A DNA stretch of 64,000 nucleotides from positions 2,108,001 to 2,172,000 of the forward strand of contig NZ_JAABNS010000001.1 of assembly GCF_009928425.1 (NCBI RefSeq). Direction: 5' to 3'. This document shows, piece by piece, positions 50,879-61,107 of the stretch (positions within the stretch are counted from its first letter, which is position 1; each line of letters starts with the position of its first letter). The notes under the pieces were generated by a model. It worked only from the letters and a program-made list of their open reading frames with translations, was not told the DNA's origin and made no database searches. Position numbers and translations under genes: made by a program. This DNA is from Pseudarthrobacter sp. ATCC 49987 (GTDB lineage Bacteria > Actinomycetota > Actinomycetes > Actinomycetales > Micrococcaceae).

Positions 50879-53800
50879 TCAGCTGTCCAGGCAGGTGGGG
50901 CCGAGCAGCACCTTCAGGTCGCCGAACAGCGACGGGCTCGGGTTGACCCTCAGGTGTACGGGCAGGCCCATGACTTCCACCCGGGTGTCACCCTGCAGGT
51001 GCAGCCGGACTTCGGATTTGCCGCGGTGGGTCCGCAGCACGTCTCCGAGTTCGGTCACGACGGCTTCGGTCGCCTTGTGTGTCGGCATGGTGATCACGAG
51101 CGGGCCGTTGAGGCCCTCGCTGAGGTCCGGGACGGACAGTTCCATGCAGTTCAGGGCGACGGCGCCGTCATCGCGGCGCTGCAGCCGCCCCTTGACGACG
51201 ACGATCAGGTCCTCTGCCAGCACCGAGGCGATGGGCCCGTAGACCTGGCCAAAGAACATGACCTCGACCGAACCGCCCAGGTCCTCGATCTCGGCACGGG
51301 CGTAGGCGTTGCCGCTGGCTTTCGCGATCCGCCGGCTCAGTGAGGTGATCATGCCCGCGATGGTGACGATGGCGCCGTCGTGCGGGCCGTCCTCGGCGAT
51401 GATCGAGGTGATGGACTGGTCGGCATGCTGGCTCAGGACCCCTTCGAGCCCCTGCAGCGGGTGGTCCGAGACGTACAGGCCCAGCATGTCCCGTTCGAAG
51501 GAGAGCTTGTCCTTTTTCTCCCATTCGGGAAGGTCCGGGATTTCGATGCTCAGGGACGCCTCGGATTCGGCCTCGTCGAAACCGGCGAAGAGGTCGAACT
51601 GGCCGATCGCCTCGTTGCGCTTGAGGGTGATGACCGAGTCGATGGCTTCTTCATGGATCATGGCCAGGGCGCGCCGGTGGTGGTTCAGGGAGTCGAAGGC
51701 GCCGGCCTTGATCAGGGATTCGATGGTGCGCTTGTTGCACACCACGGCCGGGACCTTCACGAGGTAGTCCTTGAAGGACGTGTAGGCGCCCTCTTTTTCG
51801 CGGGCCGCCACCATGGCTTCGACGGCGTTGACGCCGACGTTGCGGATGGCCCCCATGCCGAAGCGGATATCGGTGCCGACCGGGGTGAAGTTCAGCGCAG
51901 ACTCGTTGACGTCCGGCGGCAGCACCGTGATGCCCATGCGCCGGCATTCGTTGAGGTAGATGGCCGATTTGTCCTTGTCGTCGCCGACCGAGGTGAGCAG
52001 GGCCGCCATGTACTCCGGCGCGTAGTGCGCCTTCAGGTAGGCGGTCCAGTAGGAGATCACGCCGTAGGCGGCCGAGTGCGCCTTGTTGAAGGCGTAGTCG
52101 GAGAACGGCAGCAGGATGTCCCAGAGGGTCTTGACCGCAGCCATGGAGTAGCCGTTGTCCTGCATGCCCTGGGAGAAGCCGGCGAACTGCTTGTCCAGTT
52201 CCGATTTCTTTTTCTTGCCCATGGCGCGGCGCAGGATGTCGGCCTGGCCCAGCGTGTAGCCGGCGAGCTTCTGGGCCACGGCCATGACCTGCTCCTGGTA
52301 CACGATCAGGCCGTAGGTGCCACCGAGGATCTCGGAGAGCGGTTCCTCGAGCTCCGGGTGGATCGGGATGACTTCCTGGATCTTGTTCTTGCGCAGGGCG
52401 TAGTCGGTGTGCGCGTTGGCCCCCATGGGTCCGGGCCGGTAGAGCGCCAGGACGGCGGAGATGTCTTCGAAGTTGTCAGGCTTCATCAGCTTGAGCAGGG
52501 AGCGCATCGGGCCGCCGTCGAGCTGGAACACCCCCAGGGTGTCGCCGCGGGCAAGCAGCTCGTACGACGCCACGTCGTCCAGTTCCAGGGACTCCAGGTC
52601 GAGGTCGATCCCGCGGTTCATCTTGATGTTTTCCAGGGCGTCGGAAATGATCGTCAGGTTCCGCAGGCCCAGGAAGTCCATCTTGATCAGGCCGAGGCCC
52701 TCGGACGTCGGGTAGTCGAACTGGGTGATGACCTGGCCATCCTGGAAGCGGCGCATGACCGGGATGACGTCGATGATGGGGTCCGAGGACATGATGACGC
52801 CGGCCGCGTGGACACCCCACTGGCGTTTCAGGCCCTCGATGCCGAGCGCCGTTTCGAACACCTTGGCGGCTTCCGGGTCCGTGGCGATCAGCTGGCGGAA
52901 GTCCCCCGCCTCGCTGTAGCGCTTGGAGTCCTTGTTCTGGATGTCGGCCAACGGGATGTCCTTGGCCATCACGGCCGGCGGCAGCGCCTTGGTCAGCTGC
53001 TCGCCCATGCTGAACGGGTAGCCCAGCACGCGCGAGGAGTCCTTGAGGGCCTGCTTGGTCTTGATGGTGCCGTAGGTGACGATCATCGCGACGCGTTCGT
53101 CCCCGTATTTACGCGTGACGTAGTCGATCACCTCGGAGCGGCGCCGGTCATCGAAGTCGACGTCGAAGTCAGGCATGGAGACGCGGTCCGGGTTGAGGAA
53201 TCGCTCGAAGATCAGGCCGTGGTGCAGCGGATCGAGGTCGGTGATGCGCATGGCGTACGCCACCATCGAGCCTGCGCCCGAGCCACGTCCGGGACCCACC
53301 CGGATGCCGTTGTTCTTGGCCCAGTTGATGAAGTCGGCCACCACCAGGAAGTAGCCCGGGAAACCCATGGACGTGATGACGCCGAGTTCGTAGTCCGCCT
53401 GGGTGCGGACCTTGTCCGGGATGCCCTGGGGGTAGCGGTACTGGAGTCCCTTGTCGACTTCCTTGACCAGCCAGGACGTTTCGTCCTCCCCCTCCGGGCA
53501 GGGGAACCGGGGCATGTAGTTGGCGCCGGTGTTGAACGAGACTTCGCAGCGCTCGGCGATCAGGAGTGTGTTGTCGCACGCCTCCGGGTGGTCGCGGAAC
53601 AGTTCCCGCATTTCCCGCGGTGACTTCAGGTAGTACCCGCTGCCGGAGAAGGCGAAGCGCGAGCCGCCGTTGTCGTACGTCGGCTCCAGGAGGGTGGAAC
53701 CGGACTGGATGGCCAACAGGGCCTCGTGCGCCTTCGCGTCGTGCTCGTGCGTGTAGTGGAGATCGTTGGTGGCCACGAGCGGAAGGTTCAGTTCCTTGGC

Positions 53801-54436
53801 CAGGCGCAGCAGGTCCCCCGTGACGCGCCGCTCGATGTCCAGGCCATGGTCCATGAGTTCGCAGAAGTAGTTCTCGGCTCCGAAGATGTCGCGGAACTCG
53901 GCGGCCGCTTCGACGGCTTCCCGGTACTGGCCGAGCCTGAGCCGGGTCTGGACCTCACCGGACGGGCACCCGGTGGTCGCAATCAGGCCATCCGCATAGG
54001 TGTTCAGGAGTTCGCGGTCCAGGCGGGGCCATTTGCCGAAGACCGAATCAAGGGACGCGATCGAGGAGGCCCGGAACAGGTTCCGCATGCCCACGTTGTT
54101 GTAGCTGAGCAGCGTCATGTGGGTGTAGGCGCCACCGCCGGAGATGTCGTCCTTGCGCTGGTTCTCCTCGCCCCAGCGGACGCGGGTCTTGTCCGTGCGC
54201 GCGGTGCCGGGGGTTACATAGGCCTCGACGCCGATGATCGGCTTGATGCCCTGGTCCGTGGCCCGCTTCCAGAAATCGAAGGCGCCGAACAGGTAACCGT
54301 GGTCCGTTGTGGCAAGGGCCGGCATGCCGAGCCGTTCAGTTTCGTCGAACAGTTCACTGAGCCGGGCGGCGCCGTCCAGCATCGAGTACTCGGTGTGGTT
54401 GTGGAGATGGACAAACGAGTCGTTGCTGGAAGTCAC
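50879..54436 (-). CDS. dnaE: DNA polymerase III alpha subunit
   Basis: The 1185-residue replicative polymerase has an N-terminal PHP domain (FVHLHNHTEYSMLDGAARL), the polymerase core with catalytic Asp residues in MPDFDVDFDD, the thumb and fingers around VIVTYGTIKTKQALKDSSRV, a helix-hairpin-helix region and a C-terminal OB domain (AIVTIAGMITSLSRRI). Length and order are those of DnaE1, the main replicase. GTG at 54436 has TAGAAT exactly 6 nt upstream and no Shine-Dalgarno, so an essential gene appears to be translated from a leaderless mRNA. Confidence 0.96.
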   Translation of the reverse strand: MTSSNDSFVHLHNHTEYSMLDGAARLSELFDETERLGMPALATTDHGYLFGAFDFWKRATDQGIKPIIGVEAYVTPGTARTDKTRVRWGEENQRKDDISGGGAYTHMTLLSYNNVGMRNLFRASSIASLDSVFGKWPRLDRELLNTYADGLIATTGCPSGEVQTRLRLGQYREAVEAAAEFRDIFGAENYFCELMDHGLDIERRVTGDLLRLAKELNLPLVATNDLHYTHEHDAKAHEALLAIQSGSTLLEPTYDNGGSRFAFSGSGYYLKSPREMRELFRDHPEACDNTLLIAERCEVSFNTGANYMPRFPCPEGEDETSWLVKEVDKGLQYRYPQGIPDKVRTQADYELGVITSMGFPGYFLVVADFINWAKNNGIRVGPGRGSGAGSMVAYAMRITDLDPLHHGLIFERFLNPDRVSMPDFDVDFDDRRRSEVIDYVTRKYGDERVAMIVTYGTIKTKQALKDSSRVLGYPFSMGEQLTKALPPAVMAKDIPLADIQNKDSKRYSEAGDFRQLIATDPEAAKVFETALGIEGLKRQWGVHAAGVIMSSDPIIDVIPVMRRFQDGQVITQFDYPTSEGLGLIKMDFLGLRNLTIISDALENIKMNRGIDLDLESLELDDVASYELLARGDTLGVFQLDGGPMRSLLKLMKPDNFEDISAVLALYRPGPMGANAHTDYALRKNKIQEVIPIHPELEEPLSEILGGTYGLIVYQEQVMAVAQKLAGYTLGQADILRRAMGKKKKSELDKQFAGFSQGMQDNGYSMAAVKTLWDILLPFSDYAFNKAHSAAYGVISYWTAYLKAHYAPEYMAALLTSVGDDKDKSAIYLNECRRMGITVLPPDVNESALNFTPVGTDIRFGMGAIRNVGVNAVEAMVAAREKEGAYTSFKDYLVKVPAVVCNKRTIESLIKAGAFDSLNHHRRALAMIHEEAIDSVITLKRNEAIGQFDLFAGFDEAESEASLSIEIPDLPEWEKKDKLSFERDMLGLYVSDHPLQGLEGVLSQHADQSITSIIAEDGPHDGAIVTIAGMITSLSRRIAKASGNAYARAEIEDLGGSVEVMFFGQVYGPIASVLAEDLIVVVKGRLQRRDDGAVALNCMELSVPDLSEGLNGPLVITMPTHKATEAVVTELGDVLRTHRGKSEVRLHLQGDTRVEVMGLPVHLRVNPSPSLFGDLKVLLGPTCLDS

Positions 54437-54448
54437 CGAATCATTCTA
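54437..54448 (-). promoter_or_regulatory. -10 element of leaderless dnaE
   Basis: TAGAAT on the minus strand ends 6 nt before the GTG start. Same hexamer and spacing as the GAF-ANTAR gene at 606. Confidence 0.55.
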
Positions 54449-54529
54449 GTGCCGCGCGCCGGCCATTCCACGCGGCACTCCGGCGGCCACCCGATTGGAC
54501 AGGTCCAACCCGGCGGCCACAGGGGCCCG

Positions 54530-55609
54530 TCAGGCCTGTCCGGACTCCAGGACTTCCAGCGCGTAGCGCAGGTCCTGCGGGTACTCGCTGGTGACCGTGA
54601 CCCGCTCCCCCGTCCGGGGGTGGTCGAAGGACAACTGCCGGGCGTGCAGCCACTGCCGGGTGAGCCCCAGCGTGGCGGCGAGCCGCGGGTCAGCGCCATA
54701 GGTCAGGTCGCCCGCACACGGGTGACGCAGCGCGGAGAAGTGGACCCGGATCTGGTGCGTGCGGCCGGTCTCGAGGTGGACTTCCACGAGCGAGGCCTTG
54801 CCGAACGCCTCAAGGACCTCGTAGTGCGTGATGGAGTCCCTGCCGTCCTCGATCACGGCGAACCGCCAGTCGTGGCCCGGATGGCGGCCGATCGGCGCGT
54901 CAATGGTGCCGGCCAGCGGATCCGGCAGGCCCTGCACGACGGCGTGGTAGACCTTATCCACGGTGCGCTCCTTGAAGGCACGCTTGAGCGCCGTGTAGGC
55001 CCGCTCCGTCTTGGCGACCACCATCACCCCGGAGGTCCCGACGTCGAGCCGGTGGACGATGCCGGCGCGCTCGGGCGAGCCCGACGTGGAGATCCGGTAG
55101 CCGAGGCCGGCGAGCCCGCCGACGACGGTGGGTCCCACCCAGCCCGGCGAGGGGTGGGCGGCCACACCGACCGGTTTGTCGATGACGACAAATTCGTCAT
55201 CGTCCAGCAGGATGAACAGGTCCTCCACGACTTCCTCCACGATTTCCAGGGGGTCCCGGCGTTCCGGGACGGCGACGTCGAGCACGGTGCCGGGGGCAAG
55301 CTTGAGCGATTTTCCGACCGCTTTGTCCTTGCTGATGACGTTGCCCTCGGCGATCAGTGTGGCGGCCTGCGAGCGGGAAATATCCATGAGTTTCGCCAGC
55401 CCGGCATCCACCCGGGTGCCCGCGAGTTCATCGGGGACCACGAAGCGGAACGATGACGCGGCCGTCGCGGACGCCCCGTGGGGCCCGCCCCCGGCGTCGT
55501 CGATGTCTTCCGGCAGGATGTCTTCGGGCAGCGTCCCAGCCGGCAAGGACCCCTCCGGCGTCAGGTCCTCGGGCGTGCTGTGTCCGGGCACCGGGTGCTC
55601 AGGAGTCAT
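54530..55609 (-). CDS. RluA family pseudouridine synthase
   Basis: The 359-residue protein has an S4 RNA-binding domain ([20 protein letters not shown]) and the catalytic motif [15 protein letters not shown] with the nucleophilic Asp, as in RluD-type enzymes that modify 23S rRNA. About 70 acidic Pro/Glu-rich residues (units such as PEDLTPEG and PEDILPED) precede the S4 domain and look disordered; a later start is possible. The ATG at 55609 overlaps the end of lspA by 11 nt, so the genes are coupled, an arrangement common in bacteria. Confidence 0.9.
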   Translation of the reverse strand: MTPEHPVPGHSTPEDLTPEGSLPAGTLPEDILPEDIDDAGGGPHGASATAASSFRFVVPDELAGTRVDAGLAKLMDISRSQAATLIAEGNVISKDKAVGKSLKLAPGTVLDVAVPERRDPLEIVEEVVEDLFILLDDDEFVVIDKPVGVAAHPSPGWVGPTVVGGLAGLGYRISTSGSPERAGIVHRLDVGTSGVMVVAKTERAYTALKRAFKERTVDKVYHAVVQGLPDPLAGTIDAPIGRHPGHDWRFAVIEDGRDSITHYEVLEAFGKASLVEVHLETGRTHQIRVHFSALRHPCAGDLTYGADPRLAATLGLTRQWLHARQLSFDHPRTGERVTVTSEYPQDLRYALEVLESGQA

Positions 55610-56213
55610 GTTTCACTGTGTCCTTGGTCAGGTGTGAGCCGTCCAGGGAGATTCCGCGCAGCGTCAGCAGGCAGATGATCACCACGGAGCACACAACGGC
55701 TGAGTCGGCGATGTTGAAAATCGCGAAATTGGGAAGCTGGATGAAGTCCACGACATGGCCCATGGCGAACGAAGGTTCGCGGAACAGGCGGTCCGTGAGG
55801 TTGCCGAGGGCACCGCCGAGCAGCAGCCCGAGCGCCAGCGCCCACCAGAGCGATCCGAGTTTCCGCAGCTGCGCCAGGATGGCGATCGATACTGCGGTCA
55901 TGATGATGGTGAACACCCAGGTGACGTTCTCGCCGATTGAGAAAGCGGCACCGGAGTTGCGGATGTAGTACCAGTGCAGCAGCGGCGGCAGGACGGGGAT
56001 CCGCTCGCCCTCGGTCATGTTGCCGGTGACCCACAGTTTGGTGAGCTGGTCGAAGACGTAGGCGAACACCGCCAGGCCAAAGAAGACGGCGAGCAGCAGG
56101 GCCCGCCGCGGCCGGGGCCCGGCGGGAATGGTTTGCGCGGACTCGGCTTGAGAGAACCCGGTCTGCGCGGACTCGGCGGGCTGCGTTGGGTCAGGTGATG
56201 GTGCGTCAGTCAT
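55599..56213 (-). CDS. lspA: Lipoprotein signal peptidase (signal peptidase II)
   Basis: The 204-residue membrane protein cuts the signal peptide from prolipoproteins. It has four membrane helices and the aspartyl-protease motifs [21 protein letters not shown] and FNIADSAVV, the last two with the catalytic Asp residues. About 40 polar N-terminal residues (two QAESAQT-like units) extend into the cytosol. The ATG at 56213 was chosen; a GTG 15 nt upstream is in frame. Confidence 0.93.
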   Translation of the reverse strand: MTDAPSPDPTQPAESAQTGFSQAESAQTIPAGPRPRRALLLAVFFGLAVFAYVFDQLTKLWVTGNMTEGERIPVLPPLLHWYYIRNSGAAFSIGENVTWVFTIIMTAVSIAILAQLRKLGSLWWALALGLLLGGALGNLTDRLFREPSFAMGHVVDFIQLPNFAIFNIADSAVVCSVVIICLLTLRGISLDGSHLTKDTVKHDS

Positions 56214-56296
56214 AAGGCTTTCGTTCACGAGCCAGTGCGGGGACTGGGAACCGGGTGCTTGGGCACGGCCGCGGGCGGACCCGGCGGTTAATGCCA

Positions 56297-56333
56297 AAAG
56301 CCGGCGGCCGAGGAATCCTCAGCCACCGGCTTT
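56297..56333 (-). terminator. divIVA hairpin terminator
   Basis: 18-bp stem (AAAGCCGG at one end) that is fully paired on the minus-strand RNA if two G-U pairs are counted. It lies 21 nt after the divIVA stop. Confidence 0.75.
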
Positions 56334-56353
56334 CAGAATACTTGCTAAATACC

Positions 56354-57040
56354 TTAGCTGCTGGCTTCGACCTCAGGGGCAGCCACGGAGCCACGGGCAT
56401 CCAGGTCACGCAGCTGGCCTTCGATGTAGGCCTTCAGGCGTGAACGGTAGTCGCGCTCGAAGCCGCGGAGCTGCTCGACCTTGCGTTCCAGGACGGAGCG
56501 CTGCTGCTCGAGGGCACCGAGGATCTTGCGGGACTTCTCCTGGGCGTCGTTGACGAGGCTGCTGGCTTCGATCTGCGCTTCGGCGATGATCTTGTCGCGC
56601 TGCTGCTCGCCGTCGGCGACGTGCTTGTCGTGCATCTGCTGCGCCATTGCCAGCAGGCCCGCAGCGGACTCGGCTGCCGGGGTGGCGGCGGCGCGTGCCG
56701 GGGCAGCTGCCTGCTCGGCTTCCTTCTTCTTGGCAACTTCAGCAGCCTTGGCGGCTTCAGCGGCCTTGGCCTCGGCTTCAGCCTTGGCGCGGTCTTCCTT
56801 CTCGGCCTTGACGGGTGCCGGAACCTTTTCCACGACGGGAGCCGCGGCGGCGGAGCTGGCAGGCGTGCCGGCGCCCAGTTCGGCAAGCTTCTTGCGCAGC
56901 TCGTCGTTCTCCTGGTTCAGGCGTCGCAGTTCGACGACGATCTCGTCCAGGAAGTCATCAACTTCATCCTGGTCGTAGCCTTCGCGGAACTTGGTCGGCT
57001 GAAAGCGCTTGTTGACAACGTCTTCTGGCGTCAAAGCCAT
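56354..57040 (-). CDS. wag31: DivIVA/Wag31 polar growth and division scaffold
   Basis: The 228-residue protein begins ALTPEDVVNKRFQPTKFREG, the DivIVA membrane-binding domain, and continues as a coiled coil (DEVDDFLDEIVVELRRLNQE). A low-complexity Ala/Glu/Lys stretch (about 75-125) and a second coiled coil (QRSVLERKVEQLRGFERDYR) follow. In actinobacteria it marks cell poles and recruits wall synthesis. GAGGTGA lies 4 nt before the ATG. It has its own promoter and terminator, so it is probably expressed separately from the genes around it. Confidence 0.93.
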   Translation of the reverse strand: MALTPEDVVNKRFQPTKFREGYDQDEVDDFLDEIVVELRRLNQENDELRKKLAELGAGTPASSAAAAPVVEKVPAPVKAEKEDRAKAEAEAKAAEAAKAAEVAKKKEAEQAAAPARAAATPAAESAAGLLAMAQQMHDKHVADGEQQRDKIIAEAQIEASSLVNDAQEKSRKILGALEQQRSVLERKVEQLRGFERDYRSRLKAYIEGQLRDLDARGSVAAPEVEASS

Positions 57041-57100
57041 CTGGTCACCTCGTTGGTCTAGTTAGTCAGTAGGCCTTCCGGCCGTCAAAACTACGGTACC

Positions 57101-57128
57101 TAAATATGGTCTGGTTCCTCTAATTCAA
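57101..57128 (-). promoter_or_regulatory. Putative divIVA promoter
   Basis: On the minus strand TTGAAT (57123-57128) and TATTTA (57101-57106) are 16 nt apart, leaving a leader of about 55 nt. A further TTGACA lies a few nt upstream. Confidence 0.5.
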
Positions 57129-57190
57129 CACCGCAGTGTCAAACCGGAGTTTATATCTGTTTCGGGCCGCGGACCGGGTCCGCCGCCCGC

Positions 57191-57499
57191 CTACGCTGAG
57201 ATGGGCTGGGCGAACACCAGGTACTTGGCAACCGCCATGGCTATGGTGACTGCCACGAACAACAGCAGGAAGCCGAGGTCCAGTGATATTCCGCCCAGCC
57301 GCAGCGGCGGAATGAGCCGCCGCAGCAGCTTGATGGGCTTGTCTGTGACCGAATACACAGCGTGGGCGGCGACGAGCGCCGCGCCGCGCGGCCGCCAGCT
57401 TCGTGCGAACATCTGCACCCAGTCGAAAATCAGCCGGATGATGAGGGCAACCAGGAACAACAGCAGGGCGATATAGACAAGTCCGAAAACAATTCCCAT
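57191..57499 (-). CDS. YggT family membrane protein
   Basis: The 102-residue protein has two long hydrophobic segments (VFGLVYIALLLFLVALIIRL and LDLGFLLLFVAVTIAMAVAK) around a conserved loop with DKPIKLLRRLIPPLRLGGI. YggT genes sit between sepF and divIVA in many Gram-positive genomes and are thought to act in division or osmotic tolerance, without proof. TATGAG lies 7 nt before the ATG, so it may be leaderless too. Confidence 0.87.
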   Translation of the reverse strand: MGIVFGLVYIALLLFLVALIIRLIFDWVQMFARSWRPRGAALVAAHAVYSVTDKPIKLLRRLIPPLRLGGISLDLGFLLLFVAVTIAMAVAKYLVFAQPISA

Positions 57500-57585
57500 G
57501 AGTTAACTCATATCTCCATGTTCATTCCGGAAACCGCAGTGTCCTCTTGATAGTTACGCCTCTATTTCAACACGGATAATTCAGC

Positions 57586-57622
57586 AAGGATGCCAGACAA
57601 GGTGTCCTTGCCTGGCATCCTT
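57586..57622 (-). terminator. sepF hairpin terminator
   Basis: 17-bp arms beginning AAGGATGCCAG with one mismatch and a 3-nt loop, 15 nt after the sepF stop. Confidence 0.8.
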
Positions 57623-57637
57623 CGGGAGAATCCGGAT

Positions 57638-58168
57638 CTAGCTCTGGTTGAAAAAGGCCGCCTGGGTCTCGCTGACCTTCTTGTCGTCGCCGATGACTTC
57701 AACGTACGACGGCGACAGCAGGAAGACCTTGTTCGTGACGCGCTCGATGCTGCCGCGAAGTCCGAAGACCAATCCGGCAGAGAAGTCGACGAGCCGCTTC
57801 GCGTCCGCTTCACCCATGTCCGTGACGTTCATGATGACGGGGATGCCGTCACGGAAGCTCTCACCGATGAGTTTGGCGTCGTTGTAGGACCGCGGGTGGA
57901 TCGTGGTGATCTGGCGGAGTCCGGTGTGCTCTTCGCGGCTCGACGCCGCTCGCTTGATGGGTGTCACAGGTGCGCGATATTCCTCTTCAGCGGCGTAGGG
58001 CTCTTCCCTGGGGGCCTCGCGGACGGGCGCGGGTGCGCGGCGTTCCTCGCGGTCATGCTCCATGGAATCGTCCTCATCCTTGTGCGATGTTTGGTGCTCG
58101 GACTCGTAGTGCTCGTCGCCATCGGCGAGCCCAAGATAGATCATTGTCTTGCGCAGAGCGCCGGCCAT
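57638..58168 (-). CDS. sepF: Cell division protein SepF
   Basis: The 176-residue protein starts with a short amphipathic membrane anchor ([20 protein letters not shown]). A disordered acidic/basic linker follows to about residue 75, and then the SepF core: [40 protein letters not shown] and [11 protein letters not shown]. SepF ties FtsZ filaments to the membrane and is the main FtsZ anchor in actinobacteria, which lack FtsA. It lies downstream of yggS in the usual order. Confidence 0.94.
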   Translation of the reverse strand: MAGALRKTMIYLGLADGDEHYESEHQTSHKDEDDSMEHDREERRAPAPVREAPREEPYAAEEEYRAPVTPIKRAASSREEHTGLRQITTIHPRSYNDAKLIGESFRDGIPVIMNVTDMGEADAKRLVDFSAGLVFGLRGSIERVTNKVFLLSPSYVEVIGDDKKVSETQAAFFNQS

Positions 58169-58255
58169 GGTCGACTCCTAATCGTGTCCGTCAGCGGGCC
58201 GATCAATGACTTAGCAGCCTTGGAATCCCCGCCATTACCTTCCAATACGTTGAAC

Positions 58256-59026
58256 CTACCGCAACGCCGGACGCGGACCGAGAATATCGGAGCCAACACG
58301 AAGGTGTGTCGCCCCGAACCGGACGGCCTCTTCCAGGTCCTGGCTCATGCCCGCGGAAATGCCGGAGGCTCCGGGGTGGACGGCGGTCAGCCGGGCGGAA
58401 AGCTCCGCGAGCTTCTCGAAGGCCGGGGCCGGATCCGCACCGAAGGGGGCGACCGCCATCACGCCGGCGAGCCGGAGTCCTTCCGCCCCGGCCAGCTGCT
58501 CGGCCAGGGCCGGGACGTCTGCGGGAAGGGCGCCTCCGCGGTGACCGCCGGCGTCGTCGTCGAGGCTGACCTGGATGAAGCAGTCCAGTGGCGCCCGCCC
58601 GGTGCGTTCCTGGTCGGCCGCCATGGCCCTGGCCAGGGCACTGGCCAGCTGCGGCCGGTCCACGGAGTGCACGGCGTGGGCGTACTTCACGACGGACTTT
58701 GCCTTGTTGCTCTGCAGCTGGCCGATGAAGTGCCAGCGAAGATCCAGTCCACGCAGCGCAGCGGACTTCTCCGCTGCTTCCTGGTCCCGGTTCTCCCCGA
58801 CGTCCGTGATGCCGAGTGTGGCGAGCCGCCGGACATCCTCGGCGGGATGGAACTTGGTGACCACGATCAGCTGGGGCGGGCGCTCCTGCCGTCCGGCGGC
58901 CGCAACGGCAGTGTCGATGCGCTGCCGGACGGCCGCGAGCCGCTCCCTGAGCTGTTCCAGCCGGGCATCGGGCCGGCCGGTTGCGGTGTCCGGCCCCCGC
59001 GTCGGCTCATTCACCTGGCCGTTCAC
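58256..59026 (-). CDS. yggS: YggS family PLP-binding protein
   Basis: The 256-residue protein has the alanine-racemase-like barrel of the YggS/PROSC family. The PLP lysine is in QLIVVTKFHPAEDVRRLA, followed by DVGENRDQEAAEK, RWHFIGQLQSNKAK and the C-terminal SAGMSQDLEEAVRFGATHLR. It takes part in vitamin B6 balance and amino-acid metabolism. GTG at 59026 overlaps the TGA of pgeF by 4 nt, so the two are coupled. Confidence 0.92.
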   Translation of the reverse strand: MNGQVNEPTRGPDTATGRPDARLEQLRERLAAVRQRIDTAVAAAGRQERPPQLIVVTKFHPAEDVRRLATLGITDVGENRDQEAAEKSAALRGLDLRWHFIGQLQSNKAKSVVKYAHAVHSVDRPQLASALARAMAADQERTGRAPLDCFIQVSLDDDAGGHRGGALPADVPALAEQLAGAEGLRLAGVMAVAPFGADPAPAFEKLAELSARLTAVHPGASGISAGMSQDLEEAVRFGATHLRVGSDILGPRPALR

Positions 59027-59763
59027 GGCTGCCCCGTCCCGGCGTCCGTCCAGACGAGCCCGGCGAACCGCCCGGTGTTCGGGTCACGGCGGTAGGAGAA
59101 AAGGTTGGTGTCCTCCAGGGTGCAATGCCCGGAGTATTCGACCGCCACGCCGGCGTCCCGCAGCTGGCTGCGGACGGCGGCCGGCAGGTCCAGGCCGGGG
59201 GTGCCGCGGGATGTGGTGCACCGGGCCGCGGGCACGCGGGCGGCGACGTCGTCGCGCATGTCCGCGGGAACCTCGTAGCAGTTCCCGCAGACGGACGGGC
59301 CGATCCAGGCGCTGAGCGCTGACGCGCCGAGCCCCCGCATGCGCGCGACGGCCGCGGGGACCACGCCGGACGCGACGCCGGGGCGGCCGGCGTGCACGAC
59401 GGCCAGGACGGGGCGCTCCCCGCCGGCCCTGTCCCCCACCAGGACGATCGGCACGCAGTCGGCCACCATCACGGCCAGGGGCTCCCCGAGGGACACCATG
59501 GCATCCGCAGTCGGGCCTTCAGCTGTGACGGGATCAGCAGTTACGGGATCAGTGCCGGCCCCGATGCCGGCGACGTCGTTGCCGTGGACCTGGTTCATGT
59601 ACTGGAAGCGACGGGAGCCCAGGCCCAGCGCCACTTCGAGGTCCCTGCGCCGGCGCCCGACGTCCGCCGGATCGTCGCCGACATGGAGCGCGAGGTTGCC
59701 GGCAGCGGCGTCGGTGAAAGCCACCCAGACGCCAGGCCGGACTTCAGCCCGCCACGAGAACAC
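59023..59763 (-). CDS. pgeF: PgeF/YfiH family protein (peptidoglycan editing factor, laccase-like)
   Basis: The 246-residue protein has the family metal site: His in FQYMNQVHGNDVAG, Cys in VMVADCVPIVLVG and His in AVVHAGRPGV, with IGPSVCGNCYEV downstream. Family members hydrolyse wrongly incorporated amino acids from peptidoglycan precursors or act as purine nucleosidases. A TDPVTADPVTAEG stretch comes from a local near-repeat and adds about five residues. The start is GTG at 59763. It follows ftsZ after a strong terminator. Confidence 0.88.
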   Translation of the reverse strand: MFSWRAEVRPGVWVAFTDAAAGNLALHVGDDPADVGRRRRDLEVALGLGSRRFQYMNQVHGNDVAGIGAGTDPVTADPVTAEGPTADAMVSLGEPLAVMVADCVPIVLVGDRAGGERPVLAVVHAGRPGVASGVVPAAVARMRGLGASALSAWIGPSVCGNCYEVPADMRDDVAARVPAARCTTSRGTPGLDLPAAVRSQLRDAGVAVEYSGHCTLEDTNLFSYRRDPNTGRFAGLVWTDAGTGQP

Positions 59764-59825
59764 TCAGAACACCGCCAAACTCTTGTACAACTGCTTTGCT
59801 TCAGGACTGTGATCCTAACAAAAAA

Positions 59826-59859
59826 CACCATGGCACTGCCGGACAGCAGTGCCATGGTG
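59826..59859 (-). terminator. ftsZ intrinsic terminator
   Basis: 14-bp perfect arms (CACCATGGCACTGC and complement) with a 6-nt loop. On the minus strand a run of six T follows directly, a textbook intrinsic terminator. Confidence 0.93.
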
Positions 59860-59880
59860 CTTCAGGATCTACGCCGGGAC

Positions 59881-61107
59881 CTACTTGAGGAAGTCAGGGA
59901 CGTCCAGGTCATCGGAGTGACGGCCGGACAGGTCCGGCTCCACGACGGACGGCAGGTCGACGTCGAAGCCGGAGTCGGCCGGAACTGCGGACGGGCGCTG
60001 CTGGCCCCAGCCGCCGTAACCCGAGGCGCCGACCGTGGCGTGCAGCGGCTGGACGTGGGCCGAGGACGGGGCCTGGACCGGCGCGGGGGCAGCTGCCGGC
60101 GCCGCCGGACGCTGCGGGGCCGACTGCGGAAGCGACTGGTCCATGGACGGCGAGGTGGCCTTGACGTCGTCGAAGCCGGCCGCGATGACGGTGACACGGG
60201 CCTCGTCGCCGAGGGCGTCGTCGATGACGGCACCGAAGATGATGTTGGCCTCGGGGTGGGCGACTTCCTGGACCAGGCGGGCGGCCTCGTTGATCTCGAA
60301 GAGGCCAAGGTCCGAACCGCCCTGGATGGACAGCAGGACGCCATGGGCTCCGTCAATCGATGCTTCCAGCAGCGGGGAGGCGATGGCGAGCTCCGCAGCC
60401 TTGACGGCGCGGTCTTCGCCGCGCGCCGAGCCGATGCCCATCAGTGCGGAGCCTGCGCCCTGCATGACCGACTTGACGTCGGCGAAGTCAAGGTTGATCA
60501 GGCCGGGGGTGGTGATCAGGTCGGTGATGCCCTGGACGCCGGACAGCAGCACCTGGTCGGCGGAACGGAACGCGTCAAGGACGGAGACGTTGCGGTCGCT
60601 GATGGACAGCAGGCGGTCGTTCGGGATGACGATGAGTGTGTCGACTTCGTCGCGGAGGGCGTCGATGCCCGCCTCGGCGGAGCCGGCGCGGCGGCGGCCT
60701 TCGAAGGTGAAGGGACGGGTGACAACGCCGATCGTCAGTGCGCCGAGCGAGCGTGCGATGCGGGCCACGACGGGCGCGCCGCCGGTGCCGGTGCCGCCGC
60801 CTTCGCCGGCGGTGACGAAGACCATGTCAGCGCCGCGGATGACCTCTTCGATTTCCTCGGCATGGTCCTCGGCGGCCTGCCGGCCGACCTCGGGGTTCGC
60901 ACCGGCTCCCAGGCCGCGCGTCAGCTCACGCCCGATGTCGAGCTTGACGTCTGCATCGCTCATCAACAATGCCTGCGCATCGGTGTTGACCGCGATGAAT
61001 TCGACGCCGCGAAGACCGACCTCGATCATGCGGTTGACTGCGTTCACGCCACCGCCGCCGATGCCGACGACCTTGATGACGGCCAAGTAATTCTGCGGAG
61101 CTGCCAC
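59881..61107 (-). CDS. ftsZ: Cell division protein FtsZ
   Basis: The 408-residue tubulin homologue forms the division ring. Visible are the nucleotide-binding [17 protein letters not shown], the tubulin signature [17 protein letters not shown], the T7 loop [14 protein letters not shown] and a C-terminal peptide LDVPDFLK that binds partners such as SepF. A Pro/Ala/Gln-rich linker (about 325-385) separates core and peptide. GTG at 61107 has AAGGGA about 9 nt upstream; a longer frame to 61170 is not supported. Confidence 0.97.
   Translation of the reverse strand: MAAPQNYLAVIKVVGIGGGGVNAVNRMIEVGLRGVEFIAVNTDAQALLMSDADVKLDIGRELTRGLGAGANPEVGRQAAEDHAEEIEEVIRGADMVFVTAGEGGGTGTGGAPVVARIARSLGALTIGVVTRPFTFEGRRRAGSAEAGIDALRDEVDTLIVIPNDRLLSISDRNVSVLDAFRSADQVLLSGVQGITDLITTPGLINLDFADVKSVMQGAGSALMGIGSARGEDRAVKAAELAIASPLLEASIDGAHGVLLSIQGGSDLGLFEINEAARLVQEVAHPEANIIFGAVIDDALGDEARVTVIAAGFDDVKATSPSMDQSLPQSAPQRPAAPAAAPAPVQAPSSAHVQPLHATVGASGYGGWGQQRPSAVPADSGFDVDLPSVVEPDLSGRHSDDLDVPDFLK

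Noticed and set aside
51380..53623. A 747-codon open frame on the plus strand
   Set aside because: It is antisense to dnaE and has shadow-type composition.
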